Below are positions 14,647-22,290 of a DNA stretch of 36,075 bases, piece after piece. The translations under genes and the position numbers were made by a program. Source of the DNA: Candidatus Saccharimonadota bacterium (GTDB lineage: Bacteria > Patescibacteriota > Saccharimonadia > Saccharimonadales > Saccharimonadaceae); contig JAFYZJ010000040.1 in the NCBI GenBank assembly GCA_017548735.1, positions 1 to 36,075 of the forward strand, in the 5' to 3' direction. Within the stretch, counting starts at the first letter, position 1. Every line of letters starts with the position of its first letter. The notes under the pieces are model-generated. The model was not told the origin of the DNA, made no database searches, and saw nothing but the letters and a program-made list of their open reading frames with translations.

Positions 14647-15393
14647 TTATAGCACCGAGAAGCTGTACTTATTAACTTGAAGGAAATGATTGCGGTCGAG
14701 ACTAAGCTTTTTGCCGGGCGCAAACTCGCGAATCGCAAGCATGCACTGCTCGAGTTGCGGACGTGTCAGATGAATGCCCTGGCGAGAAAGAATTTCGCGT
14801 AGAATTTCAACAGTTTCTGGCGCAGCAAAATATGCCCGCGGAAGGCGCGCGAGAATGAGGTTTTTGATTTCACCTGCAATAATATCGTCAATGGCAGTTT
14901 TTAGCTCACGTTGGCGCTTGTAAAGCGCTAGGAGCTGCTTTTTCGTGGCGGCCGGTACCGTGCGCAGGTATTCACGCACGCGATTGCGTAGATAAGTGTC
15001 GTCCGCATTAGTCTGATCAAGGCGGAAGCTCAGATTGTTTGCCGTAGCATAGCGATAAATGTCCGCCTTCGTCAGTTCGAGCAATGGCCGTACTACCCCG
15101 CTTTGCTGCATTGGCGCCAAACCACGCCAGCCAGTGCCGCGCAAAAGATTAATTGCGATAGATTCGATAACGTCGTCGGCATGATGAGCAATATAAATTT
15201 CGCCATTGTGCTCTCTGACAAGGCGGTGCAAGAAGGCGTAGCGAGCATCGCGTGCCGTAGCTTCGCTACAATTTTCGCCGAGATGGGCATGTTCGCAAAC
15301 AAATGGCTTGTCATATTCTTTCGCAAGGCGCTCAACGAAAGCACAATCCTCGGCCGAGTTCGGGCGAATGCCGTGGTCAAAATGCGCCACCAT
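14647..15393 (-). CDS. tilS: tRNA(Ile)-lysidine synthase, body of an interrupted gene
   Basis: 248 residues matching TilS after the P-loop: VAHFDHGIRPNSAED, YIAHHADDVIESIAINLLRG, GLAPMQ and the TilS central region LRNRVREYL. TilS makes lysidine at position 34 of the CAU isoleucine tRNA so that it reads AUA; it is normally essential. The ATP-binding SGGxDS motif is missing from this ORF but lies in the same frame directly upstream (15397-15468), cut off by one TAA at 15397-15399. Without that TAA the protein would be 273 residues. The ATG at 15393 is three bases after the stop and could permit reinitiation, but the product would lack the nucleotide-binding loop. Confidence 0.85.
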   Translation of the reverse strand: MVAHFDHGIRPNSAEDCAFVERLAKEYDKPFVCEHAHLGENCSEATARDARYAFLHRLVREHNGEIYIAHHADDVIESIAINLLRGTGWRGLAPMQQSGVVRPLLELTKADIYRYATANNLSFRLDQTNADDTYLRNRVREYLRTVPAATKKQLLALYKRQRELKTAIDDIIAGEIKNLILARLPRAYFAAPETVEILREILSRQGIHLTRPQLEQCMLAIREFAPGKKLSLDRNHFLQVNKYSFSVL

Positions 15394-15396
15394 GAC

Positions 15397-15468
15397 TTAT
15401 GGATCGTCTTTCATCCGATGTAGCATTACAACCGAGTCAATCCCACCTGACACTGCGAGGATTTTCAT
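15397..15468 (-). pseudogene. tilS: N-terminal fragment of tilS carrying the PP-loop, ended by TAA
   Basis: 23 codons encoding a strand, then SGGIDS (residues 7-12), then VVMLHRMKDDP and TAA. The motif is the PP-loop of N-type ATP pyrophosphatases such as TilS. TATAAT at 15475-15480 ends exactly six bases before this ATG, so this is the natural start of the gene. The frame continues into the ORF ending at 14647. A true nonsense mutation, an assembly or read error, or recoding would all fit. Confidence 0.8.
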
Positions 15469-15474
15469 AGGTTG

Positions 15475-15480
15475 ATTATA
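15475..15480 (-). promoter_or_regulatory. -10 element of tilS (leaderless)
   Basis: TGTTATAAT on the minus strand, six bases before the ATG at 15468. Confidence 0.7.
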
Positions 15481-15494
15481 ACAGATACGAGCCA

Positions 15495-15526
15495 CAAAAA
15501 CCCGCCCCCGAGAACGGAGGCGGTGT
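15495..15526 (-). terminator. intrinsic terminator after the 68-residue gene
   Basis: On the minus strand CCGCCTCCG, loop TTCT, CGGGGGCGG, then a run of T. Confidence 0.8.
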
Positions 15527-15556
15527 TTCTGCTAAATAATCTATACGCGTGGCGTA

Positions 15557-15763
15557 TTATTTTTTGCGGGAGACAGTCAAGAAACCGTTGCGTGGGTTTT
15601 CGTTGACTTCGCGATCTGCTGGGAGGTCGCAAGGAGTGCCCTTAGCGTTCTTTGCAGTCTTGGTGAAGAAGTAAATCGTCTGTGGTTTGCCACCGCGAAG
15701 AGTAACTTCGGACTTATGTAGATAGTATTTAACACCCTTAGAATTGGTATGTTCGTAAGCCAT
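15557..15763 (-). CDS. small conserved hypothetical protein (68 aa)
   Basis: 68 residues, basic: AYEHTNSKGVKYYLHKSEVTL at the start, then GGKPQTIYFFTK, CDLPADREV and NPRNGFLTVSRKK at the end. From memory such short proteins recur in Patescibacteria genomes with no known function; I could not check this. It probably forms a small beta-rich fold. Start supported by AGGAGG about ten bases upstream. It has a textbook promoter (TTGACA-17-TAAGAT) and a strong terminator, so it is a single-gene unit that is probably well expressed. Confidence 0.8.
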   Translation of the reverse strand: MAYEHTNSKGVKYYLHKSEVTLRGGKPQTIYFFTKTAKNAKGTPCDLPADREVNENPRNGFLTVSRKK

Positions 15764-15795
15764 TTTAGACTTTCCTCCTTAGTTTGTATACTCTT

Positions 15796-15824
15796 ATCTT
15801 ATGACCCCTAGAAGCGGATGTCAA
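15796..15824 (-). promoter_or_regulatory. consensus promoter of the 68-residue gene
   Basis: On the minus strand TTGACA (15819-15824), 17-base spacer, TAAGAT (15796-15801). It has a perfect -35 and a leader carrying AGGAGG. Confidence 0.85.
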
Positions 15825-15834
15825 TAGAGAAAAT

Positions 15835-16551
15835 CTACTTTTTTATAGAGTGTTCAACGACTAAAAGCGCAACTCTAAGGATAAGCCAAATAATAAAGCG
15901 AATAACGAGAACGAGCAAGATAATAAAACAGATAAGCATCGTGATGCCGGAAGCACATGGATACCAGAGCGGCGAGACAAATTCATAGCGGAAAAGTTCA
16001 GTCGACGGGAGGGTTGCGGCGCCGTAAGCGTCCATATTCTCTTCTACTGGGTAGGTCGCTAGCTCGTTGATCCAGCAGTTAAGATAACGCTTGTCTGGGT
16101 AGCTATAGCCGTATTTGCGCCCCTGAGCATCACAGACGGCGGAAACTTTTTTATAAATATTGCCGTTCGGATTAGAGCTATGCTTCTCGACTTCTTTTTG
16201 TGCCGCCGCAATTGCCTCATTGGCTTTACGTAAATACTGATTTTCCAGATAGAATGGGCCGGTACCAAAAGTAATTGTCTGGACGCCATTATCTTCAATT
16301 GCATTAAAAACGATATGTTTGAGCACAAAAGCATGGAGCTCATTGAGCGACTTTGCGATTTCCTCGTCATTGTCCGCCGCATCCGCCGCCATCACGGCAT
16401 CGCGGAGCTCAGTCATCTTGATATGGTCAAAACGCAAGAAGATGGCCGTCAAAAATCCTAGCAACACCAAAACCAGCAGCAGCTTCCAGCTGGACAGCCG
16501 GAAGACTTTTGCTAGCGTCTGCCTGAGATTATTTTTAGACAGTCCACCCAT
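15835..16551 (-). CDS. bitopic membrane protein of unknown function
   Basis: 238 residues. A membrane helix near the N-terminus (about 23-40) and a long hydrophobic C-terminal segment (about 201-231) flank an extracytoplasmic region of ~155 residues containing a helical stretch (ANEAIAAAQKEVEKH) and paired Cys (VCDAQG, LNCWIN) that could form a disulfide. No enzyme motif is seen. It is divergent from murC with 19 bases between the start codons. A TGCTATAAT promoter lies 11 bases before its ATG. Possibly a lineage-specific envelope protein. Confidence 0.7.
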   Translation of the reverse strand: MGGLSKNNLRQTLAKVFRLSSWKLLLVLVLLGFLTAIFLRFDHIKMTELRDAVMAADAADNDEEIAKSLNELHAFVLKHIVFNAIEDNGVQTITFGTGPFYLENQYLRKANEAIAAAQKEVEKHSSNPNGNIYKKVSAVCDAQGRKYGYSYPDKRYLNCWINELATYPVEENMDAYGAATLPSTELFRYEFVSPLWYPCASGITMLICFIILLVLVIRFIIWLILRVALLVVEHSIKK

Positions 16552-16558
16552 AATATAC

Positions 16559-16568
16559 TAAAATTATA
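16559..16568. promoter_or_regulatory. overlapping divergent -10 elements of murC and the membrane protein gene
   Basis: Plus strand TAAAAT (16559-16564) lies six bases before the murC ATG. Minus strand TGCTATAAT (hexamer 16563-16568) lies 11 bases before the ATG at 16551. The hexamers overlap, so the two promoters cannot be occupied together. Confidence 0.6.
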
Positions 16569-16570
16569 GC

Positions 16571-17785
16571 ATGAAGGTATATTTTTCGGGAATTAGCGGG
16601 GTAGGCATCGGCCCGCTAGCAGAACTTGCACAGGATGCCGGTATGACCGTTTGCGGCTCAGATATGTCCCGCGGCACAATCTCTGATGAATTGGCCGCTC
16701 GTAATATTCCGATTGCCTATGGCCCACAAGATGGAAGCTTTTTGCGTGAGCAACTCGACGGACTTGATTGGTTCGTTCATACCTCTGCTCTGCCAAAGGA
16801 CCACGTTGAAATTCAGATTGCGCGCGAAGCAGGTGTTCGCGTTAGCAAGCGCGATGAGTTTATTGTTGAATTCATCAAGCAGCATAACCAGAAGCTGGTC
16901 GCTGTCGCCGGTACGCACGGCAAGACCACGACGACTTCGATGCTGATTTGGTGCTGCCGCGAGCTCGGCGTCAAGGCGAATTACCTCGACGGCACGACTT
17001 TGCCTTGGGGTGAAAGCGCTGAGTATAAGTACGACGACGCGTATTTGATTTACGAAGCCGATGAGTTCGACCGCAACTTCTTGGCTTACCATCCATATCT
17101 CGCCGTAATTACCTGCGTCGATTATGATCACGCCGATATTTACCCTACTCCGGAGGATTATCGCGCTGCGTTCGCACAGTTCGAGAGCCAATCGCAAGAT
17201 GTTGTCAAAAATACAACAATTGATAACCGCATTACCTTGGCTGGCGAATTGCGCCGCCTCGACGCATCGATTTGTCTCGCCGCAATGAAGAAGCTTTGCG
17301 ACAACAGTGAGGAAGAAATCATTGACGTTCTTAACCGCTTCCCTGGCGCTGGTCGCCGTTTCGAAGAGGTTGTCGAGAATGTCTATTCAGACTATGCGCA
17401 CCATCCAGAAGAGATTGTTGCGACAATCAAGATGGCAAAAGAAGTCGTCGAGCGCGATGGCCTAAAAGGTGTTGTTGCGGTTTATCAGCCACTTCAGAAT
17501 ATGCGCCAATACGCGATTCGCCACGATTACGGCGACACTTTTCAGGGCGTCGACAAGTTGTTCTGGGTGCCAACTTTCTTGCTTCGCGAAGATCCGTCGC
17601 TCGCAATTATTACGCCAGAAGAATTAATCCAGGAAATGAATAACCCTGAGATTGCTGAAGCGGCCGAGATGGACGATGTGCTCGGCGAAAAACTCCGCCA
17701 GCTCCAAAAAGAAGGTTGGCTCATTGTGTTGCTTGCCGGCGGTGGCGCCGATAAGTGGTTTAGAAAAGTCTTTATTCAGCAATAA
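16571..17785 (+). CDS. murC: UDP-N-acetylmuramate--L-alanine ligase
   Basis: 404 residues. It adds the first amino acid to UDP-MurNAc in peptidoglycan synthesis. N-terminal Rossmann-like domain FSGISGVGIGPLAELAQ and CGSDM; ATP P-loop AGTHGKTTTTSML (about 113-125); EADEFDRNFL; VDYDHADIY; C-terminal FEEVVENVYSDYAHHPEEI. It is shorter than typical MurC (~450-490), with gaps mainly in the central domain, but the key motifs are intact. The related Mpl ligase is a less likely alternative. Leaderless start with TAAAAT six bases upstream. The 3' end overlaps the convergent gene by 14 bases. Confidence 0.92.
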   Translation: MKVYFSGISGVGIGPLAELAQDAGMTVCGSDMSRGTISDELAARNIPIAYGPQDGSFLREQLDGLDWFVHTSALPKDHVEIQIAREAGVRVSKRDEFIVEFIKQHNQKLVAVAGTHGKTTTTSMLIWCCRELGVKANYLDGTTLPWGESAEYKYDDAYLIYEADEFDRNFLAYHPYLAVITCVDYDHADIYPTPEDYRAAFAQFESQSQDVVKNTTIDNRITLAGELRRLDASICLAAMKKLCDNSEEEIIDVLNRFPGAGRRFEEVVENVYSDYAHHPEEIVATIKMAKEVVERDGLKGVVAVYQPLQNMRQYAIRHDYGDTFQGVDKLFWVPTFLLREDPSLAIITPEELIQEMNNPEIAEAAEMDDVLGEKLRQLQKEGWLIVLLAGGGADKWFRKVFIQQ

Positions 17786-18161
17786 CTAGACTCTCATCCG
17801 AAAGTGGCTCCGGCGAGAAATCGTCGGAGAGATTTTCGATGCGAGCCGCAGCGTCTTCGAGCTCACGCAAGTAATCGTCGAGCATCTCGGCGGTAACTGG
17901 GCCGTCGTTTGGGAAATCTTCTTTTTTGTCGTTGTCGGCGTCGTATTTTTCATCTTCGGAAATAAAGCCAGGGCGCGAACGGTCAAGATAGACGTCGCCG
18001 GTTTTGCGATAAATAAAGAGGCTAGTTGCGGTAGAAATAAAGGCAATCACAGCAGCACTCAGACCAAGAATAATGAGGTTGCGGCCGCCATGAATCTTTT
18101 TTACTGGTGCCGGTTTCTCATTTAGCTCCGTCACGGTCGGGTTGTTATCTTCGCTATTCAT
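17772..18161 (-). CDS. single-pass membrane protein with acidic C-terminal tail
   Basis: 129 residues. A cytoplasmic N-terminus (about 1-27), one membrane helix (about 28-49) and an acidic external tail rich in Asp and Glu with a helical segment (MLDDYLRELEDAAARIENL). It overlaps the upstream secreted protein gene by eight bases, so the two are translationally coupled and may work together in the envelope. The 3' end overlaps murC by 14 bases. Unknown family. Confidence 0.65.
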   Translation of the reverse strand: MNSEDNNPTVTELNEKPAPVKKIHGGRNLIILGLSAAVIAFISTATSLFIYRKTGDVYLDRSRPGFISEDEKYDADNDKKEDFPNDGPVTAEMLDDYLRELEDAAARIENLSDDFSPEPLSDESLVIAE

Positions 18162-18675
18162 CCGTCTTCTCCGCAGTTAAGCTATCACGCATGTCGAGAA
18201 TTGTCTTGCGATGTTCAGCAGCCATTTCATTCAAACGCTTCACATGATTTGCGACAGTTTCGCGGCGCGAGCGCACCGTTTCGAGCTGATCGTAAAAATG
18301 TTGTGGTTCATCTTTGCAATTGATTGCAATAAGCTCTTCGAGCGCCTGAGAATAAGTGATGTAGTCGCTGTTAAAAGCAGTACGCTCAGCAGCAAAATCT
18401 TTTTGCTGACTCGAGACATTCGCGTTCGGAACGTTGTTTTTGACAAGGCGCAAATTCAAGTTCATCATGAGACTGCTGGAAACAGTTTCGAATTGCTTGC
18501 CGAGATAATCACGGCTGCGAGCGTCATTTTTCTGAACCTGCTTGAGACGAAGCTTAATACTGGCGCAGTTCGTTGAAATATTGCCAATCTGCTCCTCGGT
18601 CAGTTCGGCTGCAAAAAGATTCATTGGCATCAAAGCAATCAGTAGCGACAAAATTACGGCCGAAACTTTCTTCAT
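18154..18675 (-). CDS. secreted coiled-coil protein of unknown function
   Basis: 173 residues. Signal peptide MKKVSAVILSLLIALMPMNLFAAE, with likely cleavage after FAA. The mature part is mostly helical and charged, with two Cys (STNCAS, INCKDE) and a C-terminal coiled-coil stretch (VRSRRETVANHVKRLNEM). No enzyme motif. It is coupled to the following membrane protein gene. Leaderless start: TGCTATAAT ends six bases before the ATG, squeezed into the 18 bases after aspS. Confidence 0.7.
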   Translation of the reverse strand: MKKVSAVILSLLIALMPMNLFAAELTEEQIGNISTNCASIKLRLKQVQKNDARSRDYLGKQFETVSSSLMMNLNLRLVKNNVPNANVSSQQKDFAAERTAFNSDYITYSQALEELIAINCKDEPQHFYDQLETVRSRRETVANHVKRLNEMAAEHRKTILDMRDSLTAEKTDE

Positions 18676-18681
18676 AGAATT

Positions 18682-18687
18682 ATTATA
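18682..18687 (-). promoter_or_regulatory. -10 element of the secreted coiled-coil gene (leaderless)
   Basis: Minus strand TGCTATAAT, six bases before the ATG at 18675, in the short gap after aspS. Confidence 0.7.
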
Positions 18688-18693
18688 GCAAAA

Positions 18694-20457
18694 CTATTCT
18701 TCGTCTGGCATGAGTTGGAGATGGCAATCGGTAATCTGATAATCGTCAACAACCGATGGGGCGCTCATCATGAGATCAACGCCAGAGCCGTTCTTTGGGA
18801 AGGCGACAATATCGCGAATGTTTTCGGTGTTTTCGAGCACCATGAAAATGCGATCAATACCAAAGGCGCAACCAGCGTGTGGAGGCGCACCAAACTTAAA
18901 GGCGTTAAGCATGCCACCGAAGCGAGCTTCGACATATTTTTCGTCGTAGCCCAAGATACCGAAGACCTTGTACATGATTTCCGGGTTATGGTTGCGGACA
19001 GCACCGGAACAAATTTCATAACCATTCATGACCATATCGTACTGATCGGCGACAATGGCAAGTTTTTCTTCATCAGTCTTAGCCGATTCGAGCGCTTCGA
19101 GACCGCCCTTTGGCATCGAGAATGGGTTGTGGCCAAAGTCGAGCTTCTCTGCACCGTCGTCCCACTCGTAGAATGGGAAATCGACAATCCAACAAAGTGC
19201 GACAACGTTTGGATCTTTGAGACCAAAGTGGTCAGCAAAGGCAATACGGAGTTGGCCGAGGACCTTGTTGACCTTAGCGCGCGCATCGGCGCCAAAGAAG
19301 ACAGCATCGCCGGCCTTTGCACCGGTTTTTTCAGTAATAGCATTGAGCTCAGCTTCACTCAAGAACTTTGCAATTGGAGACTTAATGCCTTCTGGCGTGT
19401 AAGTGAGATAGGCGAGACCGCCGGCACCAAGTTTGCGAGCCTGTTCGGTAAAGCCATCAATCTGAGAACGGCTGAGATCTGCACCGCCCTTGACGCAGAT
19501 TGCCTTGACGCATTCAGCCTTTGCAAAGACTGCAAACTGAGTATCTTTCAAATCGTCAGTAAGGTCGATGAGCTCCATGCCATAGCGAAGGTCTGGCTTA
19601 TCGACGCCGTATTTCTCCATCGATTCCTGGTATGGAATGCGTGGAATATCTTCAGTCATTAGTTTCTTGCCACCGAAATCAGTGACGAGGCTCTTGATGA
19701 GCGGTTCCATTTCCTGGCGAACGGTTTCGCCATCTTCAACGAAGGACATTTCGCAGTCGAGCTGGTAGAATTCGCCATAAAGGCGGTCAGCACGTGGGTC
19801 CTCATCGCGGAAACAGGCAGCAATTTGGTAGTAACGTGGAATACCGCCGACCATCAAAAGCTGTTTGAACTGCTGTGGTGCCTGCGGCAAAGCATAGAAC
19901 TGGCCTGGATGAAGGCGGGACGGAATGATGAAGTCGCGAGCGCCTTCTGGAGAAGAGTTTGCGAGGATTGGCGTAGCCACCTCGATAAACTCGTGCTTGT
20001 TCATGTAATCACGCATGTAGCGATAATATTCGGAACGGCGAGCAAGACGCTTCTGCATGCTTGGACGACGGAGGTCGAGATAGCGATACTTAAGGCGAAG
20101 CTCCTCGCCAGTTTCAACGCCCTCATCATGGGTGGAAACAGGAAGCGGTTCAGAGCGATTCAAGAGCTCGAGCTTCTCGACGACAACCTCAATATTACCA
20201 GTAGGAATATTTGGATTCTCGAGACCTGCACCACGCTGACGAACGGTACCTTCGGCGCGAATCACATACTCATCACGGAGATGTTCGGCGAGCTCAAATG
20301 CATCCTTGGTCTGCGGATCAATAACCAACTGAATAACACCAGTATGGTCGCGCAAATCGATAAAAATGAGACCACCGTGATCACGGCGAGAATTTACCCA
20401 GCCAGCCAATTGGACTTTTCCGGATTTGACAGTTAGATCTTTTGCTAGGGCTCTCAT
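18694..20457 (-). CDS. aspS: aspartyl-tRNA synthetase, probably non-discriminating
   Basis: 587 residues from the chosen ATG (MRALAKDL). Class II synthetase of bacterial type: N-terminal anticodon-binding OB fold (GWVNSRRDHGGLIFIDLRDH), motif 2 FRDEDPRADRLYGEFYQLD, a GAD insertion, and motif 3 GCAFGIDRIFMVL. The flipping-loop residue is His (RRDHGG), as in non-discriminating AspRS that charges both tRNA-Asp and tRNA-Asn, rather than Leu as in the discriminating E. coli enzyme. With GatCAB in the window this fits indirect Asn-tRNA synthesis. An ATG four codons upstream (20469) lacks a ribosome binding site; the chosen one has GGAG six bases before it. Confidence 0.93.
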   Translation of the reverse strand: MRALAKDLTVKSGKVQLAGWVNSRRDHGGLIFIDLRDHTGVIQLVIDPQTKDAFELAEHLRDEYVIRAEGTVRQRGAGLENPNIPTGNIEVVVEKLELLNRSEPLPVSTHDEGVETGEELRLKYRYLDLRRPSMQKRLARRSEYYRYMRDYMNKHEFIEVATPILANSSPEGARDFIIPSRLHPGQFYALPQAPQQFKQLLMVGGIPRYYQIAACFRDEDPRADRLYGEFYQLDCEMSFVEDGETVRQEMEPLIKSLVTDFGGKKLMTEDIPRIPYQESMEKYGVDKPDLRYGMELIDLTDDLKDTQFAVFAKAECVKAICVKGGADLSRSQIDGFTEQARKLGAGGLAYLTYTPEGIKSPIAKFLSEAELNAITEKTGAKAGDAVFFGADARAKVNKVLGQLRIAFADHFGLKDPNVVALCWIVDFPFYEWDDGAEKLDFGHNPFSMPKGGLEALESAKTDEEKLAIVADQYDMVMNGYEICSGAVRNHNPEIMYKVFGILGYDEKYVEARFGGMLNAFKFGAPPHAGCAFGIDRIFMVLENTENIRDIVAFPKNGSGVDLMMSAPSVVDDYQITDCHLQLMPDEE

Positions 20458-20517
20458 TATTTGCTCCATTAAAAATAATTATTGTTTTACAAATTACTAT
20501 TATACCATATTTCTCTC

Positions 20518-20937
20518 TTAACGGAAGCGGCGAGATTCGCGATCCAGGTCACGATTTTTAATCGTTTGGCGCTTGTCGTATTTTTTCTTACCTTCACCAA
20601 CGGCAATGATGAGCTTGATGTGGCGTTTGAGCGGTAATAATTCGACTGGAACGATGGTGCTGCCCTGCTGTTTTGCGCGGTCGAGACTAGCAATTTGTTT
20701 CTTGGTTGCAAGGAGCTTAATATCTTGTTCCGTCTCCGTACCAAGAGTTAGGCCGAGAAGCCACAGTTCGCCGCGGCGGAGCGTGACATAGGCACCCTTG
20801 AGCTGAGCGTGACGGTCACGAATTAGGCGAACTTGCGGGCCTGTCAAAACCATACCGACCTCTAGCTTGTCGGAAAGATTATAGTCGTAACGCGCGCGGC
20901 GATTGACGACGGTCTGGTTTTTGACTGGTTTTTTCAT
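20518..20937 (-). CDS. smpB: SsrA-binding protein SmpB (trans-translation)
   Basis: 139 residues. It delivers tmRNA to stalled ribosomes. Conserved: NRRARYDYNLSDKLEVGMVL, GPQVRLIR and the basic tail GKKKYDKRQTIKNRDLDRE that enters the mRNA channel. The family TGxEVKSLR motif reads TGPQVRLIR. The length is slightly short of typical (~150). TGCTATAAT ends seven bases before the ATG, and those seven bases read AGGAGGT; with no spacer this cannot act as a normal ribosome binding site, so the gene is probably leaderless or nearly so. No tmRNA gene was recognised in the window. Confidence 0.95.
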   Translation of the reverse strand: MKKPVKNQTVVNRRARYDYNLSDKLEVGMVLTGPQVRLIRDRHAQLKGAYVTLRRGELWLLGLTLGTETEQDIKLLATKKQIASLDRAKQQGSTIVPVELLPLKRHIKLIIAVGEGKKKYDKRQTIKNRDLDRESRRFR

Positions 20938-20944
20938 ACCTCCT

Positions 20945-20950
20945 ATTATA
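20945..20950 (-). promoter_or_regulatory. -10 element of smpB
   Basis: Minus strand TGCTATAAT, seven bases before the smpB ATG and divergent from the PRC-barrel promoter. Confidence 0.6.
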
Positions 20951-20974
20951 GCAGAGGCCGCACTCTGCTTATGC

Positions 20975-20980
20975 TATACT
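20975..20980 (+). promoter_or_regulatory. -10 element of the PRC-barrel gene (leaderless)
   Basis: TGCTATACT ends six bases before the ATG at 20987. Confidence 0.7.
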
Positions 20981-20986
20981 AAGGTT

Positions 20987-21607
20987 ATGTTATTGATTGG
21001 TTCGAGAATGATTGGCGCACGCGTGCTTAGCCTGCACGTCGGCGGTGCTGTTGCACAGGTCAAAAAACCAATCATTGATCCAGAAGATTTGAAAGTGATT
21101 GGTTACCAATTGGAGGGGCCAGTTATTAAAAACGACCCTGAAGTGGGCGACATTCTCGATGTCAACGACGTGCGTGAAGTGAGCCTAGACGGACTAATCG
21201 TAGATTCGACCGACCGTTTCACGACGCGCGAAGACGTGATTCGCTTCGATAAAGTAATGAGCCTAAACTTCAATTTGGTTGGGCTAAAAGTCGTAACGCA
21301 GGACGGCAAGAAGCTCGGTAAAATTAAGGATTATACTCTCGATTCGACGACCTTTATGATTTACCAGCTCATCGTCGAGCGTCCATTTATGACTTCCCTA
21401 ATCGACTCCGAACTTACGATTAACCGCTCTCAAATAATCGAGATTGACGATTATAAAGTCACCATCAAGCACGACAAAGCCGAGGTGAAGGTCAAAAAAA
21501 ATAAGTCCGATGAACCAGAAGAATTCGTGCCAAACTTCACGAATCCGTTCCGTAAACCAGCCTACAATGAAGACCCGGCCGATAGCTCGTCTAAAATATC
21601 TGAGTAA
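20987..21607 (+). CDS. PRC-barrel domain protein
   Basis: 206 residues. Two PRC-barrel-like segments: about 1-75 (GARVLSLHVGG ... PEVGDILDVNDVREV) and about 85-160 (FNLVGLKVVTQDGKKLGKIKDYTL ... IINRSQIIEI style). PRC barrels occur in RimM and in cytoplasmic adaptor proteins; a specific role cannot be given. The C-terminus is a hydrophilic tail with KVKKNKSDEPEEF. The frame is open further upstream, but TATACT six bases before the ATG at 20987 fixes the start. The last 46 bases overlap the convergent recX gene. Confidence 0.8.
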   Translation: MLLIGSRMIGARVLSLHVGGAVAQVKKPIIDPEDLKVIGYQLEGPVIKNDPEVGDILDVNDVREVSLDGLIVDSTDRFTTREDVIRFDKVMSLNFNLVGLKVVTQDGKKLGKIKDYTLDSTTFMIYQLIVERPFMTSLIDSELTINRSQIIEIDDYKVTIKHDKAEVKVKKNKSDEPEEFVPNFTNPFRKPAYNEDPADSSSKISE

Positions 21608-22290
21608 TTAAAGCCCTGACGCAAAAGATACTGAATCAACTTCTGCTCGTCGGGGTATTTTTTTGCTTTACGAGCGATTATCTTGCGGAGCTCCTCAGTG
21701 TCGTCGCGTTCCGAATCAGCAAAAACTTCCTCGATAATTGATTGCGAGACACCTTTCTGCGATAACTCAAGGCGAAGTTTCTTGAGACTACTACCCTTAT
21801 TGACGTTACGATTCTCAACCCAAAGCTCAGCGAAGCGGCGGTCATCAATATAGCCACGCTCTTCGAGACGTTTAAAGACCGGCTCGACCAACGATTGGTC
21901 GTAACCCTGTTTTAGAACAGTTTTATGCTCACCGGTCTTCCGATTTTTGACGCGCACCTTACGATCAAGCGTTTTGCGCTTGAGATAATCGCGGATTTCT
22001 TTGCTCGAATGCGGCCGCATAAGCGTAAACTCGAGCGCACGGTTGTAAAACTTACTAAACTCGGAGGCGCGCTTGAGTTCTTCTAATTCTTTCGTGTCTA
22101 AAACGCGACCGATTTTGACATGCAAATCGACGACCTGCGAGATGTCGAGCGAACAAAAAAACTTGTCGTCAATGTAGATATTGACGCGGTTTTTATCGCG
22201 TACAGCTTCGCGAATATCAGAGACGCGATGCTCTGCCGGCTTTTTACTGCCAGCAGAATCGTCGTCAAAAATCGTATGCGTTTTGAGCAT
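21562..22290 (-). CDS. recX: RecX-family regulatory protein
   Basis: 242 residues. RecX proteins cap or destabilise RecA filaments. Helical three-repeat architecture: FYNRALEFTLMRPHSSKEIRDYL (repeat 1), LVEPVFKRLEERGYIDDRRFAELWV (repeat 2), GVSQSIIEEVF and LIQYLLRQGFNYSDILDEL (repeat 3). The N-terminal ~85 residues form an added beta-type domain (NRVNIYIDDKFFCSLDISQV), as seen in some RecX proteins. The ATG overlaps the recA stop by one base, the classic recA-recX coupling. The 3' end overlaps the PRC-barrel gene by 46 bases. Confidence 0.92.
   Translation of the reverse strand: MLKTHTIFDDDSAGSKKPAEHRVSDIREAVRDKNRVNIYIDDKFFCSLDISQVVDLHVKIGRVLDTKELEELKRASEFSKFYNRALEFTLMRPHSSKEIRDYLKRKTLDRKVRVKNRKTGEHKTVLKQGYDQSLVEPVFKRLEERGYIDDRRFAELWVENRNVNKGSSLKKLRLELSQKGVSQSIIEEVFADSERDDTEELRKIIARKAKKYPDEQKLIQYLLRQGFNYSDILDELSAGSSL

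Noticed and set aside
18715-19662. Plus-strand frame of 315 codons opposite aspS, and similar long frames opposite recA (22389-23084) and gatB (28536-29486)
   Set aside because: Antisense shadows of well-recognised genes. No initiation signals and no recognisable domains.
20938-20944. AGGAGGT directly before the smpB ATG as a ribosome binding site
   Set aside because: There is no spacer between it and the start codon, and a TATAAT seven bases upstream predicts a leaderless transcript. The match is probably coincidental.
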